This document shows positions 37,151-46,079 of a stretch of DNA of 64,000 bases, piece by piece. The DNA is taken from positions 832,162 to 896,161 of the forward strand of contig VZQC01008856.1 of the NCBI GenBank assembly GCA_009823505.1. Reading direction: 5' to 3'. The translations under genes were made by a program, and so were the position numbers. Each line of letters opens with the position of its first letter. Position 1 is the stretch's first letter. The stretch is from Rhizomys pruinosus. Its lineage: Eukaryota > Chordata > Mammalia > Rodentia > Spalacidae. Under the pieces are notes generated by a model. The model saw nothing but the letters and a program-made list of their open reading frames with translations. It had not been told where the DNA came from and ran no database searches.

Positions 37151-40100
37151 GTGTGTGTGTGTGTGTATGTCCCCAACACATTAGCATGTTTCTTCTGCCC
37201 CCTCGTGGCCAATGTAGACACTGCAGGCACCCAAAGACAAATTGACAGGAAATTACGCCACACCTCACAGTTAAGATCTAATTTATAGCAGCCCCCAGGA
37301 ACCTGTAAAGATGCTCTCCAGGGCTGGAGAGATGGCTCAGTGGTTAAGAGCACTCATTGCCCTTGCAGAGGACCTGGGTTCGATTTCCAGCACCACATGG
37401 CAGCTAACAAACCATCTGTAGTAACTACAGTTCCAGGGAATCCAACGCCCTCTTCTGATCTTTGTGGGCATTGCACAACATGGGTGCACTTACACATATG
37501 CAGGCAATATACTCGTACACATAAAATATTTTTTTTAAAGATGCTTTCCAGGAGGCAGGTCCTACATCCAGCAGACTTTTTGTTGTTGTTTGTTCTTGTT
37601 GTCTTTTTAAAGACACAGTCTTTCTGTAGTCCCAACTGACCTGGAACTCACTATTGTAGAGCAGGCTGGCCTTGATCTCACGGAGATCTGCCTCCCAAGT
37701 GCCACCATGCCCAGCCCAGCAGCCTTTTTTTTTTTTTTGAAAAACAACTGCTTTAATAAATTAGGCAAAATTTCACATAAAATCAGAAACTTGTGATCCA
37801 TCCCTGCTCCGATTGCTAAAAAAACAAGATCCGTTGCAAGCTGCATGTGATTAGGCCCAAGATGAAAGGCAGTGCAGGTCTCAGGGTCCAGTTCAGATGC
37901 TGGGCTGCTTCGCATTCTCTCCGCTGACATTCGTTCCGTCAGCTTCCTCTCTAAGCTTCTCCACGGCCATCCGGTCCTCATTGTACAGCCCACAGAAGGC
38001 CTTCTCATCCAGATGTATCTTCTCCAGATCACTGGCCTGGGCTGCCTTGGTGGAGAGCACAGGTGCCAACTTGGTGCTGTCCTTGAGCAGCAGCCCCAGG
38101 AGCCTGGGTGAGATGGTGAGGAAGTCACAGCCTGCCAGAGCCCTGATCTCACCCGTGCTGCGGAAGGAGGCACCCATGACAATAGTCTTGTAGTCAAACT
38201 TCTTGTAGTAGTTGTAGATTTGGGCGACATTCTTTACCCCAGGGTCCTCCTGGGGCTCATAGGATTTCTTATCCGTGTTTGCCACATGCCAGTCAAGGAT
38301 GCGCCGCACGAAGAGGGGGATGAGTGTCCCACCTGCCTCCGCACAGGCCACTGCCTGGGCAAAGGAGAAGAGCAACGTCGTGTTGCAGTGGACGCCGCCC
38401 TGCTCCTCTAGCTCCTTTCCGCTTGTGGCCCACCCATGCCTGCCGGCTCTGCCCTCCTCTTCCCTTCTCCTCAGCGTTTACCATCCTGGGGTGTCTGCTC
38501 CCTTCTCGGAAGCCAGCTGGGGTACCAGGTAGCGGATGGAAAGCTACTTTGTTTCTTGAGAATAAAAATCCCCACTAAGTCAGATCACACCAATTAGCTC
38601 ATTGGTTCTTTCCTGCCTCTGGGCCCTGGGTCACATCATTGTCCCATTCATTTCTTATTTCCTTAATTTATTTAGCTGTGCATGTGTGCATGCATGCACA
38701 TGCCAGAGCATACGTGTGCAGGTCACAGGACAGTTTGCAGGGGTCCGATCACTCCTTCTATCATGTGAGTTCTGGGGATTTGAACTCAGGTCCTCACTCT
38801 TGGTGGTAACCTCCTTTATCTGATGAGCCATCTTGCTGGCTCCTTTATCTCATTTTATGAGGAAATCGAGGGTCAGAGACACCCACAGAATTTTCCCGGG
38901 CTAGGAAGCGTCGACCGTACATATGGATCTTGCCTTCCCCTTGGTGCCGTTTCCATAAAAGAGCAAGCCCAGCAGATACCACCCTGGGTGGACAGCTGCT
39001 AACAGAACACCTCTGTATACAGAGAAGGCTCCATCCCACGCAGAAAGGTCCCCCGCTCTGATATAGCTGAACTTAGCTGAGAGTGTGTGCTGATGGAAAT
39101 CCTGAAGCACAGCACTGCATGACAGCTTGTGAGTCTGCCAAGTCAGGTCTCCACCCTGTCCCAGTGTGCTTGGAGAAGTCGTGGACCTTATTGACCCCCC
39201 CCCATCTTCCCGGATCCCCTAGAAGTGACCACTGTCCCAAGCTGTGCTCTCACCTCCTGGGCCCCTTGAGCTAGGTGTGCATGGATGTCCTATGTGATAG
39301 GTGGGGTCACATGGGCCAGCCCCCCAGGTCCCAGCTGTCTTCAGGTCTCTGCTGGAACACCCCTGGAGGCCTGTTGGTTGCCCCCCATGGATTAAGGTTC
39401 CATTCCCCTCCTCATCTCAGGGTTCAGCCCAGCTGTCTTGGCCTGGTTGCTGAGCTATTTCTATGCTAGACCAGAACCTTCTAGGAAGCAGGAGCTAAGT
39501 TTGTCCCCTGTGTCCCCTAGTACTAAGAGTGGTACAGGTACCACCAGGAGCCCGGGACTGACCTGCATCAAGTGGCTTCTTTTGTTGCTGTGACAGAATT
39601 CCTGACAAAAGCAACTTAAGGAGGGAGGGTTTATCCTGCGCTCGCAGTGTGAGGGTGCACGCCATCATCACGGGGAAGGCTCCTGAGCTCGCAGTGCGAG
39701 GGTGCACGCCATCATCACGGGGAAGGCGTGAGGCGGCTGCCCTCGTGGCGTCCTCGGCCAGGAAGCAGGGAGAGAGATGCGTGCTGCTGCTAGGCTCACT
39801 TCAGTCTGGGATAACGTTACCACGTTCAGTGTGGCCTTCCCCCAGTTGACTCTGTCTGGAAACTCCTTCATAGATACACTTAAAGGTGTATCTCCTAGGT
39901 GACTCCAAATCTAGTCAGTGAAGATGAACCATCATGTGCCCTTTGTCTCCCTGGCCCACTTGGCAGTGGAGCTGTCCCTGGAAGCTGCTCTATGCATGGT
40001 TATGACTGGGATGGAGGGGAGGGGCCTGGTGAGGAGGGGCTTCCTTCCCACAGGGCATTAAGCATCTTGTCTCTTCTCCTTAGTTGAGAATACCACTCAC

Positions 40101-40937
40101 TGTGAGTTTGCCTACCTGCGGGATCTCCTCATCAGGTAAGTAGGCATCACTTCTGAAGGTCCCTTAGAAGGACAGGATCTGGGGTTTGGCTGTAGGGGGG
40201 CAGCAGGCAGAGGCCCCGAAGGCAGCTGTGCTACTCAGTCGGGCCACATGCATGGGCTTTGCCTCAGAAACCAAACCAAAACAACATAATGAAACCCATT
40301 ATTTTGTGCAATTAACAGGATACACCTCACCATCTTGGGGGGTCCTCACTCTTCCGGCAGGGGGACTCAGTCCTCTGTCCAGGGCGTTTAACCATTGCAG
40401 CCTACAGCCCTGGAGGCCAGTGGTCACCTGCTGCCTCCTGCTGGCCAACGGCCTGCACTTCTTGTCTTTGGGCACTGTCCAGTGTACTGTCCAGCCCTGT
40501 GCACTTGTGGGGTCCTCTGGCCCTCCCCCATGTCTGTGTTCTTCCATCCCAGGACAGGCCCCTGGCTAGCCGCAGTGTGCGTAGATACAGAACAAGGAAA
40601 GCATAGGGTACGATGCATGAGGCTGGAGAGGGTGTGGAGTGAGCAGAGAGGTGGACTCTGCCCTCTTCCTTGTGCCATACTTGGTCCTCCTGAGTGTGTA
40701 CCAAGAGCCTATGGGCTGGGACTGGGCTGGGAGGGGCAGGTGATATGGTCCCAGGCAGGCTGAGCTGTCGCCCCCTGCTGAGCCGTGCCCCATCTCTACA
40801 GGACGCACATGCAGAACATCAAGGACATCACCAGCAGCATCCACTTCGAAGCCTACCGTGTGAAACGGCTCAATGAGGGCAACAGTGTCCTGGCCAACGG
40901 GGTCCAGGAGAAGGAGCCAGAAGCCCAGGAGATGTAG
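29458..40937 (+). CDS. Septin9: Septin-9 3' gene half (8 of 9 expected exons)
   Basis: Spliced translation gives the septin-9 GTPase core, a filament-forming GTP-binding protein that caps or joins septin hetero-octamers on actin, microtubules and membranes and acts in cytokinesis. All junctions present follow GT-AG and keep phase: 29458-29649, 30650-30778, 31125-31206, 31619-31756, 33101-33218, 34399-34494, 40084-40135, 40802-40937. From the ATG at 29490 the P-loop (residues 54-62), DTPG (111-114) and AKAD (193-196) motifs are in order. The short C-terminal tail without a coiled coil fits the SEPT3/9/12 group. The exon for residues 242-273 is absent from the assembly, and without it the frame breaks. 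The exon at 29458 enters in phase 1 from an upstream exon outside the window, so longer isoforms also use it. Family identity is very secure from my knowledge of human septin-9; the orthologue call was not checked by database search. Confidence 0.96.
29650..30649 (+). other. Septin9 intron, 1.0 kb
   Basis: It is flanked by phase-1 junctions. It has a G10 run near 29761 and no SINE or other feature I can name. Confidence 0.9.
30650..30778 (+). CDS. Septin9: Septin9 exon: P-loop (G1)
   Basis: The acceptor is CCCCAG at 30644-30649 and the donor GT at 30779-30780. The exon completes GQSGLGKST, the GTP-phosphate-binding P-loop, and continues through [20 protein letters not shown] to KSITH. Its length of 129 nt keeps phase 1 on both sides. 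It is a standard septin G-domain exon with no premature stop. Confidence 0.96.
31125..31206 (+). CDS. Septin9: Septin9 exon: switch II / DTPG (G3)
   Basis: The acceptor ends with GCAG at 31124 and the donor is GTGAGG at 31207. It encodes [20 protein letters not shown] and on to NNENC. DTPG is the G3 motif that contacts the gamma phosphate and magnesium. The 82-nt length leaves two bases of a Cys codon, which the next exon completes. Confidence 0.95.
31619..31756 (+). CDS. Septin9: Septin9 exon: central G domain
   Basis: The acceptor is ACACAG ending at 31618 and the donor GTATGT at 31757. It encodes [17 protein letters not shown] through [19 protein letters not shown] to ATGHS. These are residues 124-170 in short-isoform numbering. 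The RVHCCLYFI beta strand is typical of septins. No disruption is seen. Confidence 0.95.
31991..32017 (+). repeat. (TGTC)n short tandem repeat
   Basis: About six TGTC units in a Septin9 intron. Confidence 0.85.
33004..33072 (+). repeat. Three 23-bp tandem units beside a Septin9 acceptor
   Basis: The unit CCCTGAGGTGGCAGACCMCTGRG (variable positions M and R) is repeated at 33004-33026, 33027-33049 and 33050-33072. The last two are identical. The acceptor AG is at 33099-33100. Confidence 0.92.
33101..33218 (+). CDS. Septin9: Septin9 exon: AKAD (G4) guanine-recognition motif
   Basis: The acceptor TTTCAG ends at 33100 and the donor is GTAGGA at 33219. It encodes [16 protein letters not shown], then [10 protein letters not shown] and VYFKQR. 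AKAD gives guanine specificity. Three 23-bp tandem repeats end at 33072, only 28 bp upstream of this acceptor, so they lie in or next to the branch-point region. Confidence 0.95.
33219..34398 (+). other. Septin9 intron, 1.2 kb, with one ID-B1 SINE
   Basis: It is unique sequence until about 34070, then a sense ID-B1 composite SINE ending in an A-run at 34277-34289, then about 100 bp before the acceptor. Confidence 0.85.
34070..34290 (+). mobile_element. ID-B1 composite SINE (B4/ID_B1 type)
   Basis: A tRNA-like ID head (GGGGCTGGGATGTAGCTCAG, TTCTATCCCCAGCGCTGC) is joined to a B1 half (CTATAATCTCAGCACTTG) and an A-tail. Confidence 0.88.
34399..34494 (+). CDS. Septin9: Septin9 exon: post-G4 segment, last before the missing exon
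   Basis: The acceptor CCCCAG ends at 34398 and the donor is GTGAGT at 34495. The exon is exactly 32 codons, [15 protein letters not shown] to LVNEKFR, in phase 0. The next expected residues (beginning EMIPF in known septin-9) are not encoded anywhere I can find before 40084. Confidence 0.95.
34943..34943. other. Assembly gap (single N)
   Basis: This is the only ambiguous base noticed. The left side is unique intron sequence and the right side begins abruptly in the middle of an antisense B2. The true gap length is unknown and probably holds the absent Septin9 exon plus the rest of that B2. Confidence 0.9.
34944..35056 (-). mobile_element. B2 truncated by the assembly gap
   Basis: Antisense B2 starting mid-element right after the N. 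It also lacks the expected 40-odd bases between CCCGGGTCC and ATCTCTCCAGCC. Confidence 0.9.
35425..35797 (-). mobile_element. B1 then B2, antisense
   Basis: Near-consensus B1 (about 35425-35577), then a B2 (about 35578-35797). Confidence 0.92.
37109..37170 (+). repeat. Compound (GA)n(GT)n microsatellite
   Basis: About 19 GA units pass directly into about ten GT units. Confidence 0.95.
37320..37540 (+). mobile_element. B2 SINE
   Basis: Sense B2. AAAGATGCT(C/T)TCCAGG copies at about 37308 and 37537 flank it. Confidence 0.93.
37597..37718 (-). mobile_element. B1 SINE
   Basis: Antisense B1 ending GCCACCATGCCCAGC, immediately before the transaldolase retrocopy tail. Confidence 0.88.
37737..38432 (-). 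pseudogene. Taldo1-ps: Transaldolase retrocopy, 5'-truncated and frameshifted
   Basis: The minus strand reads [17 protein letters not shown], then [45 protein letters not shown] and [16 protein letters not shown] to [17 protein letters not shown]. This is the C-terminal third to half of transaldolase, the pentose-phosphate-pathway enzyme. There are no introns. After VEKL a deletion shifts the frame, so [11 protein letters not shown] continues in another frame. An ATTAAA (plus-strand complement at about 37752) precedes an A-tail, seen as a T-run at about 37723-37738. The N-terminal half with the catalytic lysine is absent. It sits antisense in a Septin9 intron and is non-functional as an enzyme. 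Confidence 0.93.
38650..38842 (-). mobile_element. Old B2/B4-like SINE
   Basis: TTTATTTAGCTGTGCATGTG, then GGTCACAGGACAGTTTGCAGG and TGATGAGCCATCTTGCTGGC, is a diverged antisense SINE pattern. Confidence 0.6.
39570..39940 (+). repeat. Diverged muroid interspersed repeat (family not assigned)
   Basis: TTGTTGCTGTGACAGAATTC and AAAAGCAACTTAAGGAGGG at one end, and GTTGACTCTGTCTGGAAACT and GTATCTCCTAGGTGACTC at the other, resemble a widespread rodent repeat. The middle is replaced or expanded by a CpG-rich 41-bp tandem duplication. Confidence 0.4.
39640..39727 (+). repeat. 41-bp tandem duplication, CpG-rich
   Basis: 39640-39680 and 39687-39727 match at 40 of 41 positions, separated by TCCTGA. 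The units begin GCTCGCAGTG and end CACGGGGAAGGC. Confidence 0.9.
40084..40135 (+). CDS. Septin9: Septin9 exon: end of septin unique element
   Basis: The acceptor CTTAG ends at 40083 and the donor GT is at 40136. It encodes (V)[16 protein letters not shown]. The first two bases complete a Val codon whose G must come from the missing exon, so that exon must end in phase 1. A direct join of 34494 to 40084 would be out of frame. Confidence 0.95.
40136..40801 (+). other. Septin9 last intron, 0.67 kb
   Basis: It is bounded by GTAAGT-type and CTACAG sites that restore an Arg codon. No repeat or gene is seen inside. Confidence 0.9.
40802..40937 (+). CDS. Septin9: Septin9 terminal coding exon
   Basis: The acceptor CTACAG ends at 40801 and the stop TAG is at 40935-40937. 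It encodes [18 protein letters not shown] through YRVKRLNEG to a short acidic tail ending EAQEM. The absence of a C-terminal coiled coil fits septin-9. The exon continues into the 3' UTR. Confidence 0.96.
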
Positions 40938-42443
40938 ACACCACCCTGCCCCCTGGACCCGGCCCCCAAGCCTTTCCATCCTCCCTGGCCCGTCCACCTG
41001 TCTATCTTATTTTATATAATTATCTCCATTCGTCACTGGTCTCCATCTCCTTTCAAGCTGCAGGTTAACAAGAGAAGGCGCACTTCCCGAGTGTGTCCTG
41101 ACTGACTGCAGCCGGGTGGGGGGAAATGCTGCCAGGGTCTGCCTCTGGGTCGTCGTCCCCTCCCCCCCGCCCACTGCTCCCTCCCCATGCTGGGAGGGCT
41201 AGACTAGGCCCAGCTCCTGAGAGGCTAGAAGTGCTATGTGTGTCTGCCCACCCTCTTGGGTTCTGAGCCAGAGCCTGTGGGGACCAGGTCCCAGGGGCAC
41301 AGAGGAGCCTACTAGACCCCAGGTCCTCATGGCCACAGCCTCAGGGGAGTCCGAGGCTATGCCCAGAGATGGACAGAGCTGGCCAGGAGGACCTGGAGCC
41401 CTTCTGTCCCTCCGTGGGGCATGGGCCATCACACAGCACCCTCACCCCCTGCTTCCTGCGGAAACTAGAGAATTCTACAGCCAAAGTCGCCAGTCACTCA
41501 GACACAGTGACACCCATGCCGTGCGCACAGCAAGCATCCCAGAGCAGAAAGTGCCTTGACCCCAGCCCTCCACACAAGCCAGGCTTCCTCTCCCCAGCCA
41601 TGCCTCAGGCTAGAAGCAGGGATGTTGGAGAGAGGGAGATGTGCCCTTTTGACCCTCGCTGCGCTGCCCTCACCCCTCTACCCCCGACATCCCAGGCTGG
41701 AAGTGCTGCTCTGCGCTCTAACGTGCACAAAAAGAAAGCACAAAGGACGTGTCCTCCCACCTCCATCTTAGGAAGGTCAAAGCAAATGGAGCCCAGGGAA
41801 CAAGCCTTGGAAGATGCTGGAAGGAAGGTGGAAGGGCCCATGAAATCTGTCTTGCCCAAGGTCCCAGGGGAGGTGTGTCTGTCTGATGCTCATTTTGACC
41901 CAAGATGCTCTGGTTACGTTGAGATCCAGTTGTCCCTAGGCAGAGGCGTGCTGATTCAGTAATCTGGTTAGGTGGGAGCCAGGACAGGTTATTGACGGTG
42001 TTTGTTGTTGTTTTTTCCCCTACATGTGCCTGGATCCCTACACCCCAGAACCCATCATATAAATCCCCCAGAGAGAGATATGAAAGGGTCAGAGATGGCA
42101 GCAACATAGGCTACAAGACAAGGTTTCACAGTGCAGAGCCTGGCTCCCTCACCCTCTGTCCTCAGAGGGGGGACCATCAGGGACCACGAGTACACAGCTG
42201 ACCAAAGCTACACCTGGATCCAGAGCAGTGGGGGAGCGGGAGGAGGGAGGAGGGAGGAGCCTGGACACAGGCATGCGTTACGAAAGGTGCCTCGGCGGAC
42301 CCTGGGCTTACTGCCTGTGGCCTAGAAGTGCATGCAGTGGGAGGGGCAGGATGCAGACAGAAGAGTCTGTACTGTGTTGAGTTTTGACTTCCCCACCCAA
42401 GCGCAGAAGGCCCCTCACCAAACCCCTCAGCCGAACAGTTCAC

Positions 42444-42478
42444 TTGCCAACTGCCAACTTGCCAAGTTTTTTGCCAAA
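42444..42478 (+). promoter_or_regulatory. Clustered miR-182-type seed sites in Septin9 3' UTR
   Basis: TTGCCAA occurs at 42444-42450 and 42459-42465, and TTGCCAAA (8-mer) at 42471-42478, with an extra TGCCAA at 42452-42457. TTGCCAA is the complement of miR-182 nucleotides 2-8 as I know that miRNA. Site starts are 15 and 12 nt apart, close to the range where neighbouring sites can cooperate. Function is inferred. Confidence 0.5.
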
Positions 42479-42652
42479 AACCAAGACTCTGAAGGAAAGT
42501 CAGATGGCTTCACACTCCTTCTCTGTAACCAGTTACTGAAAACTGTTCGTTGTTTCACCGGGCTGTTCCATGTGGCCTTTTGCTGGGCACCTCCTGAAAA
42601 AAAATTTTTTTTTTTTTTTATAAATAACAAAATGTTGAAATGTATTTCCTGA

Positions 42653-42658
42653 AATAAA
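42653..42658 (+). terminator. Septin9: Septin9 polyadenylation signal
   Basis: A canonical AATAAA lies 1.7 kb after the stop codon, just before the sequence changes to repeat-rich intergenic DNA. It is the best polyA signal in the 3' UTR that I noticed. Confidence 0.8.
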
Positions 42659-42929
42659 TCTTTCAAATGCAAAGCACCAGGCTCTGGAGTGGTGATGGGG
42701 CTTTCTGGCTATGTGACTGTACCATGCGGACTTCTGGAAATAAGACCAAAAGGAGCACACCTTGGGGAAATTGGGGCTTTGGAGTATTTTCCAGTGAGGG
42801 TTGTTTGACCCATGTTGAAAAGGGTTTGGCCAACTTGAAGTGGTCATTTTGGACACTGTTAAGGGAGTCTCCACAGGGAGGCAGACAGCTGGGAGCTACT
42901 TCTGTTAGTGATCCTTGAAAATACTTTTT

Positions 42930-43180
42930 TTCTTTTTAATTTTTTTTTTATTTATTTCTGTATGTGTATGAATGTACTGTCTGCATGCAGGTCTGTGCAC
43001 CCGTGTCGTGCAATGCCACGGAGGTCAGAAGAGGGTCTCGGATTCCCCTGGAACTGGAGTTCTCCTGGAATTGGAGTTTCAGACGGTTTTCGGCCGCCAT
43101 GTGGGTGCTGGGGATCGAACCCGGGTCCTCTGCAAGAGGGGTCGGCGCTCTTAACCGCTAGGCCATCTCTCCAGCCCCGA
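42930..43180 (-). mobile_element. Young B2 SINE
   Basis: Full-length antisense B2. GAAAATACTTTTTT copies at about 42917 and 43179 flank it. Confidence 0.95.
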
Positions 43181-43189
43181 AAATACTTT

Positions 43190-43365
43190 TTTTTTTTTAT
43201 GTTCATGAGTGTTTTGCTTGCTTATATGTAAGTGCACTACATGCATGCAATGCCCACAGAGGCCAGAAGAGGGCATCAGATCCCTGGAACTGGAGTTACA
43301 GAGTTTGGGGAACTGAACTTGGATCCTCTGCAAGAATACCAAGTGCTTTCTCCAGCCCCAGAAGA
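43190..43365 (-). mobile_element. Older B2 SINE
   Basis: Antisense B2 with a shortened promoter half. Confidence 0.8.
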
Positions 43366-43379
43366 GAATTTTTTTTTTC

Positions 43380-43700
43380 CTTTTTGAGGTTTTGGAGATT
43401 GGGGGGGGTCTCTGTAGTTTGGGCTCCTGCAACTCACTGTGTAGCCCAGGATGGCCTTAATGTTACAGTAATACTCCTGAGTCATCTCAGGTACTGAAAT
43501 TATAGGTATAGTTGCTATACTCAGTTAAAAATTTCTTTTTAAAATTTATTTATTTATTGGTCTTTTCGAGACAGGGTCTCCCTGTAGCCCCAGCTGTCCT
43601 GGCACTCTCTGTAGACCGGGCTGGCCTTGATCTCACAAAAGATCCACCTGCCTCTGCCTCTAGGATTAAAGGTGTGCGTCACCATGCCCGGCTCTTTTTA
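43380..43700 (-). mobile_element. Old SINE fragment then B1
   Basis: Diverged antisense unit (about 43380-43510), then an antisense B1 (about 43556-43694) with a small internal deletion. Confidence 0.78.
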
Positions 43701-43709
43701 AAATTTAAA

Positions 43710-44130
43710 TTGAGCCACAGAGATCGTTCAGCAGTTAAGCACACTTGCTGCTATTGCAGAGGACCCGAGTTCAGTTCCCAGCACCCAAACCAGGCTTTCA
43801 CAGGCACCTGTAACTCAAGCTTCAAGGGGATCTAGCAGTCTCTTCTGGATCCTTTGGTCACCCAGACACAAGTGGTAGGTGCACACTTACACACATAAAC
43901 ATTTTTATTTTTGTTTTCATTTTATGTGTATGAGTGTACTGTCTGCGTGTAAGTAGGTGCACCCGTGTCGTGCAGTGCTGCGGAGGTCAGAAGAGGGTGT
44001 CAGATTCCCCTGGAACTAGAGTTAAAGATGGTTCTTAGCTGCCATGTGGGTGCTGGGAATCAAACCCGGGTCCTGTGCAAGAGCAGTTGGTGCTCTTAAA
44101 CACCGAGCCATCTTTCCAGCCCCTATACAC
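43710..44130. mobile_element. Two B2 SINEs, sense then antisense
   Basis: Older sense B2 (about 43710-43903), into whose tail a younger antisense B2 (about 43904-44125) inserted. ACACATAAA/ACACACAAATA copies flank the inner one. Confidence 0.85.
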
Positions 44131-45232
44131 ACAAATAAATATAAATTTTAAATGTATTAGGTCAAACCCTAAGAACTGGCCATTTATGGTAATTTTATCC
44201 TAAGAGAGATTGATCTTGAAGCATGTAGAGTGTGGGCCCAGCTGAGCCTGCTGTGCTTTGCACACAGGGATGGGAAGGAAGGTAAAGTCCTCCTTGTGTG
44301 CAGAAGGGGCCTCCTGTCACAAGCGCTCACAAACCAGGTGTCCTAGAACCACAACAGGGATCTGCACAGCCCTGTTCCCCCGGTCTCTAGAGGACGGTCT
44401 CCCGCCTCTCCCTGCTCCCGGGGCTGCCTCACTCCGGCCTCTCCTGGTCTTCACACAGCCTTCCCTGCATCTCCCGTCTCTTGGAGGACATTCCCTTTGG
44501 ACATAGAGGCTGCCTTAACCCAGGAGGACCTCACCCTAATCTTTAATTACAGCCGTAAATCCCTAAAGTATTCTAAGGTGGTGCGTTCTTCACTCATCAA
44601 ACCCCTTCCCTCCATCTAGGGTTGCAAAACTATACTCAAGGAGCAACCTATACGTGAACCAAGGTTCACTTGCAAACAGCAAGCCAGGTGCTCTAAGGAG
44701 AGACTGTCTCTCTCTGGCCTTGTGAGTTCTTTTGTAGGCCACCTGACCTCTGAGCTTCAGAGACCAGTGGGTGTCACCTCCTATGAATCAATGGGCAGTG
44801 GCCACATGGACCCTTTAAGTCAGGGTCCTGAAGTCTGTGTTCGTTAGCTGATGTCTGCTGTGGGCACAGGCAGGATGGGAGGGTCAGTCCCATGGATTGG
44901 GGGGTTGGTGGAGCCCCTAGTTTTAAGGCCCATCTTGACAGTACTCCCCCTTACACTAATCCCTTTTCCAGGCTGACCCATTACCATAGTCATCATCCGT
45001 GTCATCTGTCCCCCGGGCACTGCCAGCCTCTGGCCCTTCTACCTCTGTCATCTCACTGACTTGGCTGACCACCAGCCCAGCCCACCTGTGCCTCCCAGCC
45101 AGTGAGGCGGAGCCCTCACCTCCCCAACGAAGCAAACACCCTGTGTAGGGCTGAGGTGACCAGCCCTGCCTATCTGCCCAAGAACATGGGACACCCTCCT
45201 CCTCCATGGGCCGCCCTCCTCCTCTTCCAACT

Positions 45233-45285
45233 CCCCCTCCTCCTCCTCCTCCTCCTCCTCCTCCTCCTCCTCCTCCTCTCCTTTT

Positions 45286-45327
<42 letters not shown>
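45233..45327 (+). repeat. Compound (CTC)n / (GT)n microsatellite
   Basis: About 15 CTC/TCC units, a short T-rich spacer, then about 19 GT units. It is intergenic. Confidence 0.95.
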
Positions 45328-45328
<1 letters not shown>

Positions 45329-45908
45329 TGTCTGCACACATGTATGTACGTGTAGAGCCAGCAGAGGAAATCATTTTGTGCCTTACTCTCTTGGACGTCT
45401 CTCACTGAACCCAGAGCTAGGCTGCCAGCCGGCAAACCGCTCTTGTCCCTGCTCCCCACAGTGCTGGGGTTTCAACTACAATGGCCATGCGTAGCTTTTT
45501 GTCGTTTTTGTTATTTCTCCGGTGGGCATCTGGATGAAAGGATGATGTGGCCTCATGGTTTAGGACTCACCCCCAAGCCCTCACCCATCTCCCACCTTCC
45601 CAGCTTCATGTGTAGCTAGCATAAAATGTTCCTGAAGCAGGTACAGGGCCTGAGACAGACTGCTCACACCGGCCAGCTTCTGAATGAACAATGGGGTGTC
45701 CCACAGGGTCTGCAGGGGCCAGGTGTCCTCAGTCTCCCTCTCCCATTCCTGGCCTCAGGGTTTGGGGGTGCATGGGGGGGGGAGCCACAGGAGGATGGCC
45801 CATCCAGTACTCCTGGATGGAGCTGGGGGGGCACAAGAGGGAAGTCTGAGGAGCCCATTCAGAGAGGGCCCTGCTTGGGGTCAATACTGGATTTCTGTTT
45901 ATGGATGT

Positions 45909-45932
45909 CCGTGTGTGTGTGTGTGCGTGTGT

Positions 45933-45963
<31 letters not shown>
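45909..45963 (+). repeat. Imperfect (TG)n microsatellite
   Basis: A TG array interrupted by GTGCGT and GTGAGT units. Confidence 0.95.
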
Positions 45964-45964
<1 letters not shown>

Positions 45965-46079
45965 ACACCTTCATGTGACCTTGGGTTTTTTGTTTGTTTG
46001 GAGACAGCGTCACTCATGGATTTATAGGCTGGCTGGCTGGCTGGCAAGCTCCAGGAATGTGCCTGTCTGTTTCCTGGGC

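Larger units (their letters stand above)
34495..40083 (+). other. Septin9 intron pair with missing exon and assembly gap
   Basis: This should be two introns around a 97-nt exon, but no such exon is found. It contains the N at 34943, a truncated B2, a B1 plus B2 pair at 35425-35797, a GA/GT microsatellite, a B2, a B1 and the antisense transaldolase retrocopy. A diverged muroid interspersed repeat lies at about 39570-39940, and the stretch 35057-35424 is unique AT-rich sequence. Confidence 0.85.
40938..42680 (+). other. Septin9: Septin9 3' UTR
   Basis: About 1.74 kb of SINE-free sequence runs from the stop codon to just past the AATAAA at 42653. The cleavage point is inferred at about 15-25 nt after the signal. 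It contains a T-run at about 42606-42619 and a cluster of TTGCCAA motifs at 42444-42478. The absence of repeats here, against a repeat-dense flank starting at about 42930, fits a constrained exon. Confidence 0.85.

Noticed and set aside
37893..38375. Functional transaldolase gene
   Set aside because: It lacks the N-terminal half with the catalytic lysine, has a C-terminal frameshift and no introns, and ends in an A-tail, so it is a retrocopy.
41369..41962. 197-codon open frame
   Set aside because: It lies wholly inside the Septin9 3' UTR and resembles no known protein.
44956..45494. Frames rich in Gly/Glu or Leu with His-Thr repeats
   Set aside because: They are translations of the CTC and GT microsatellites.
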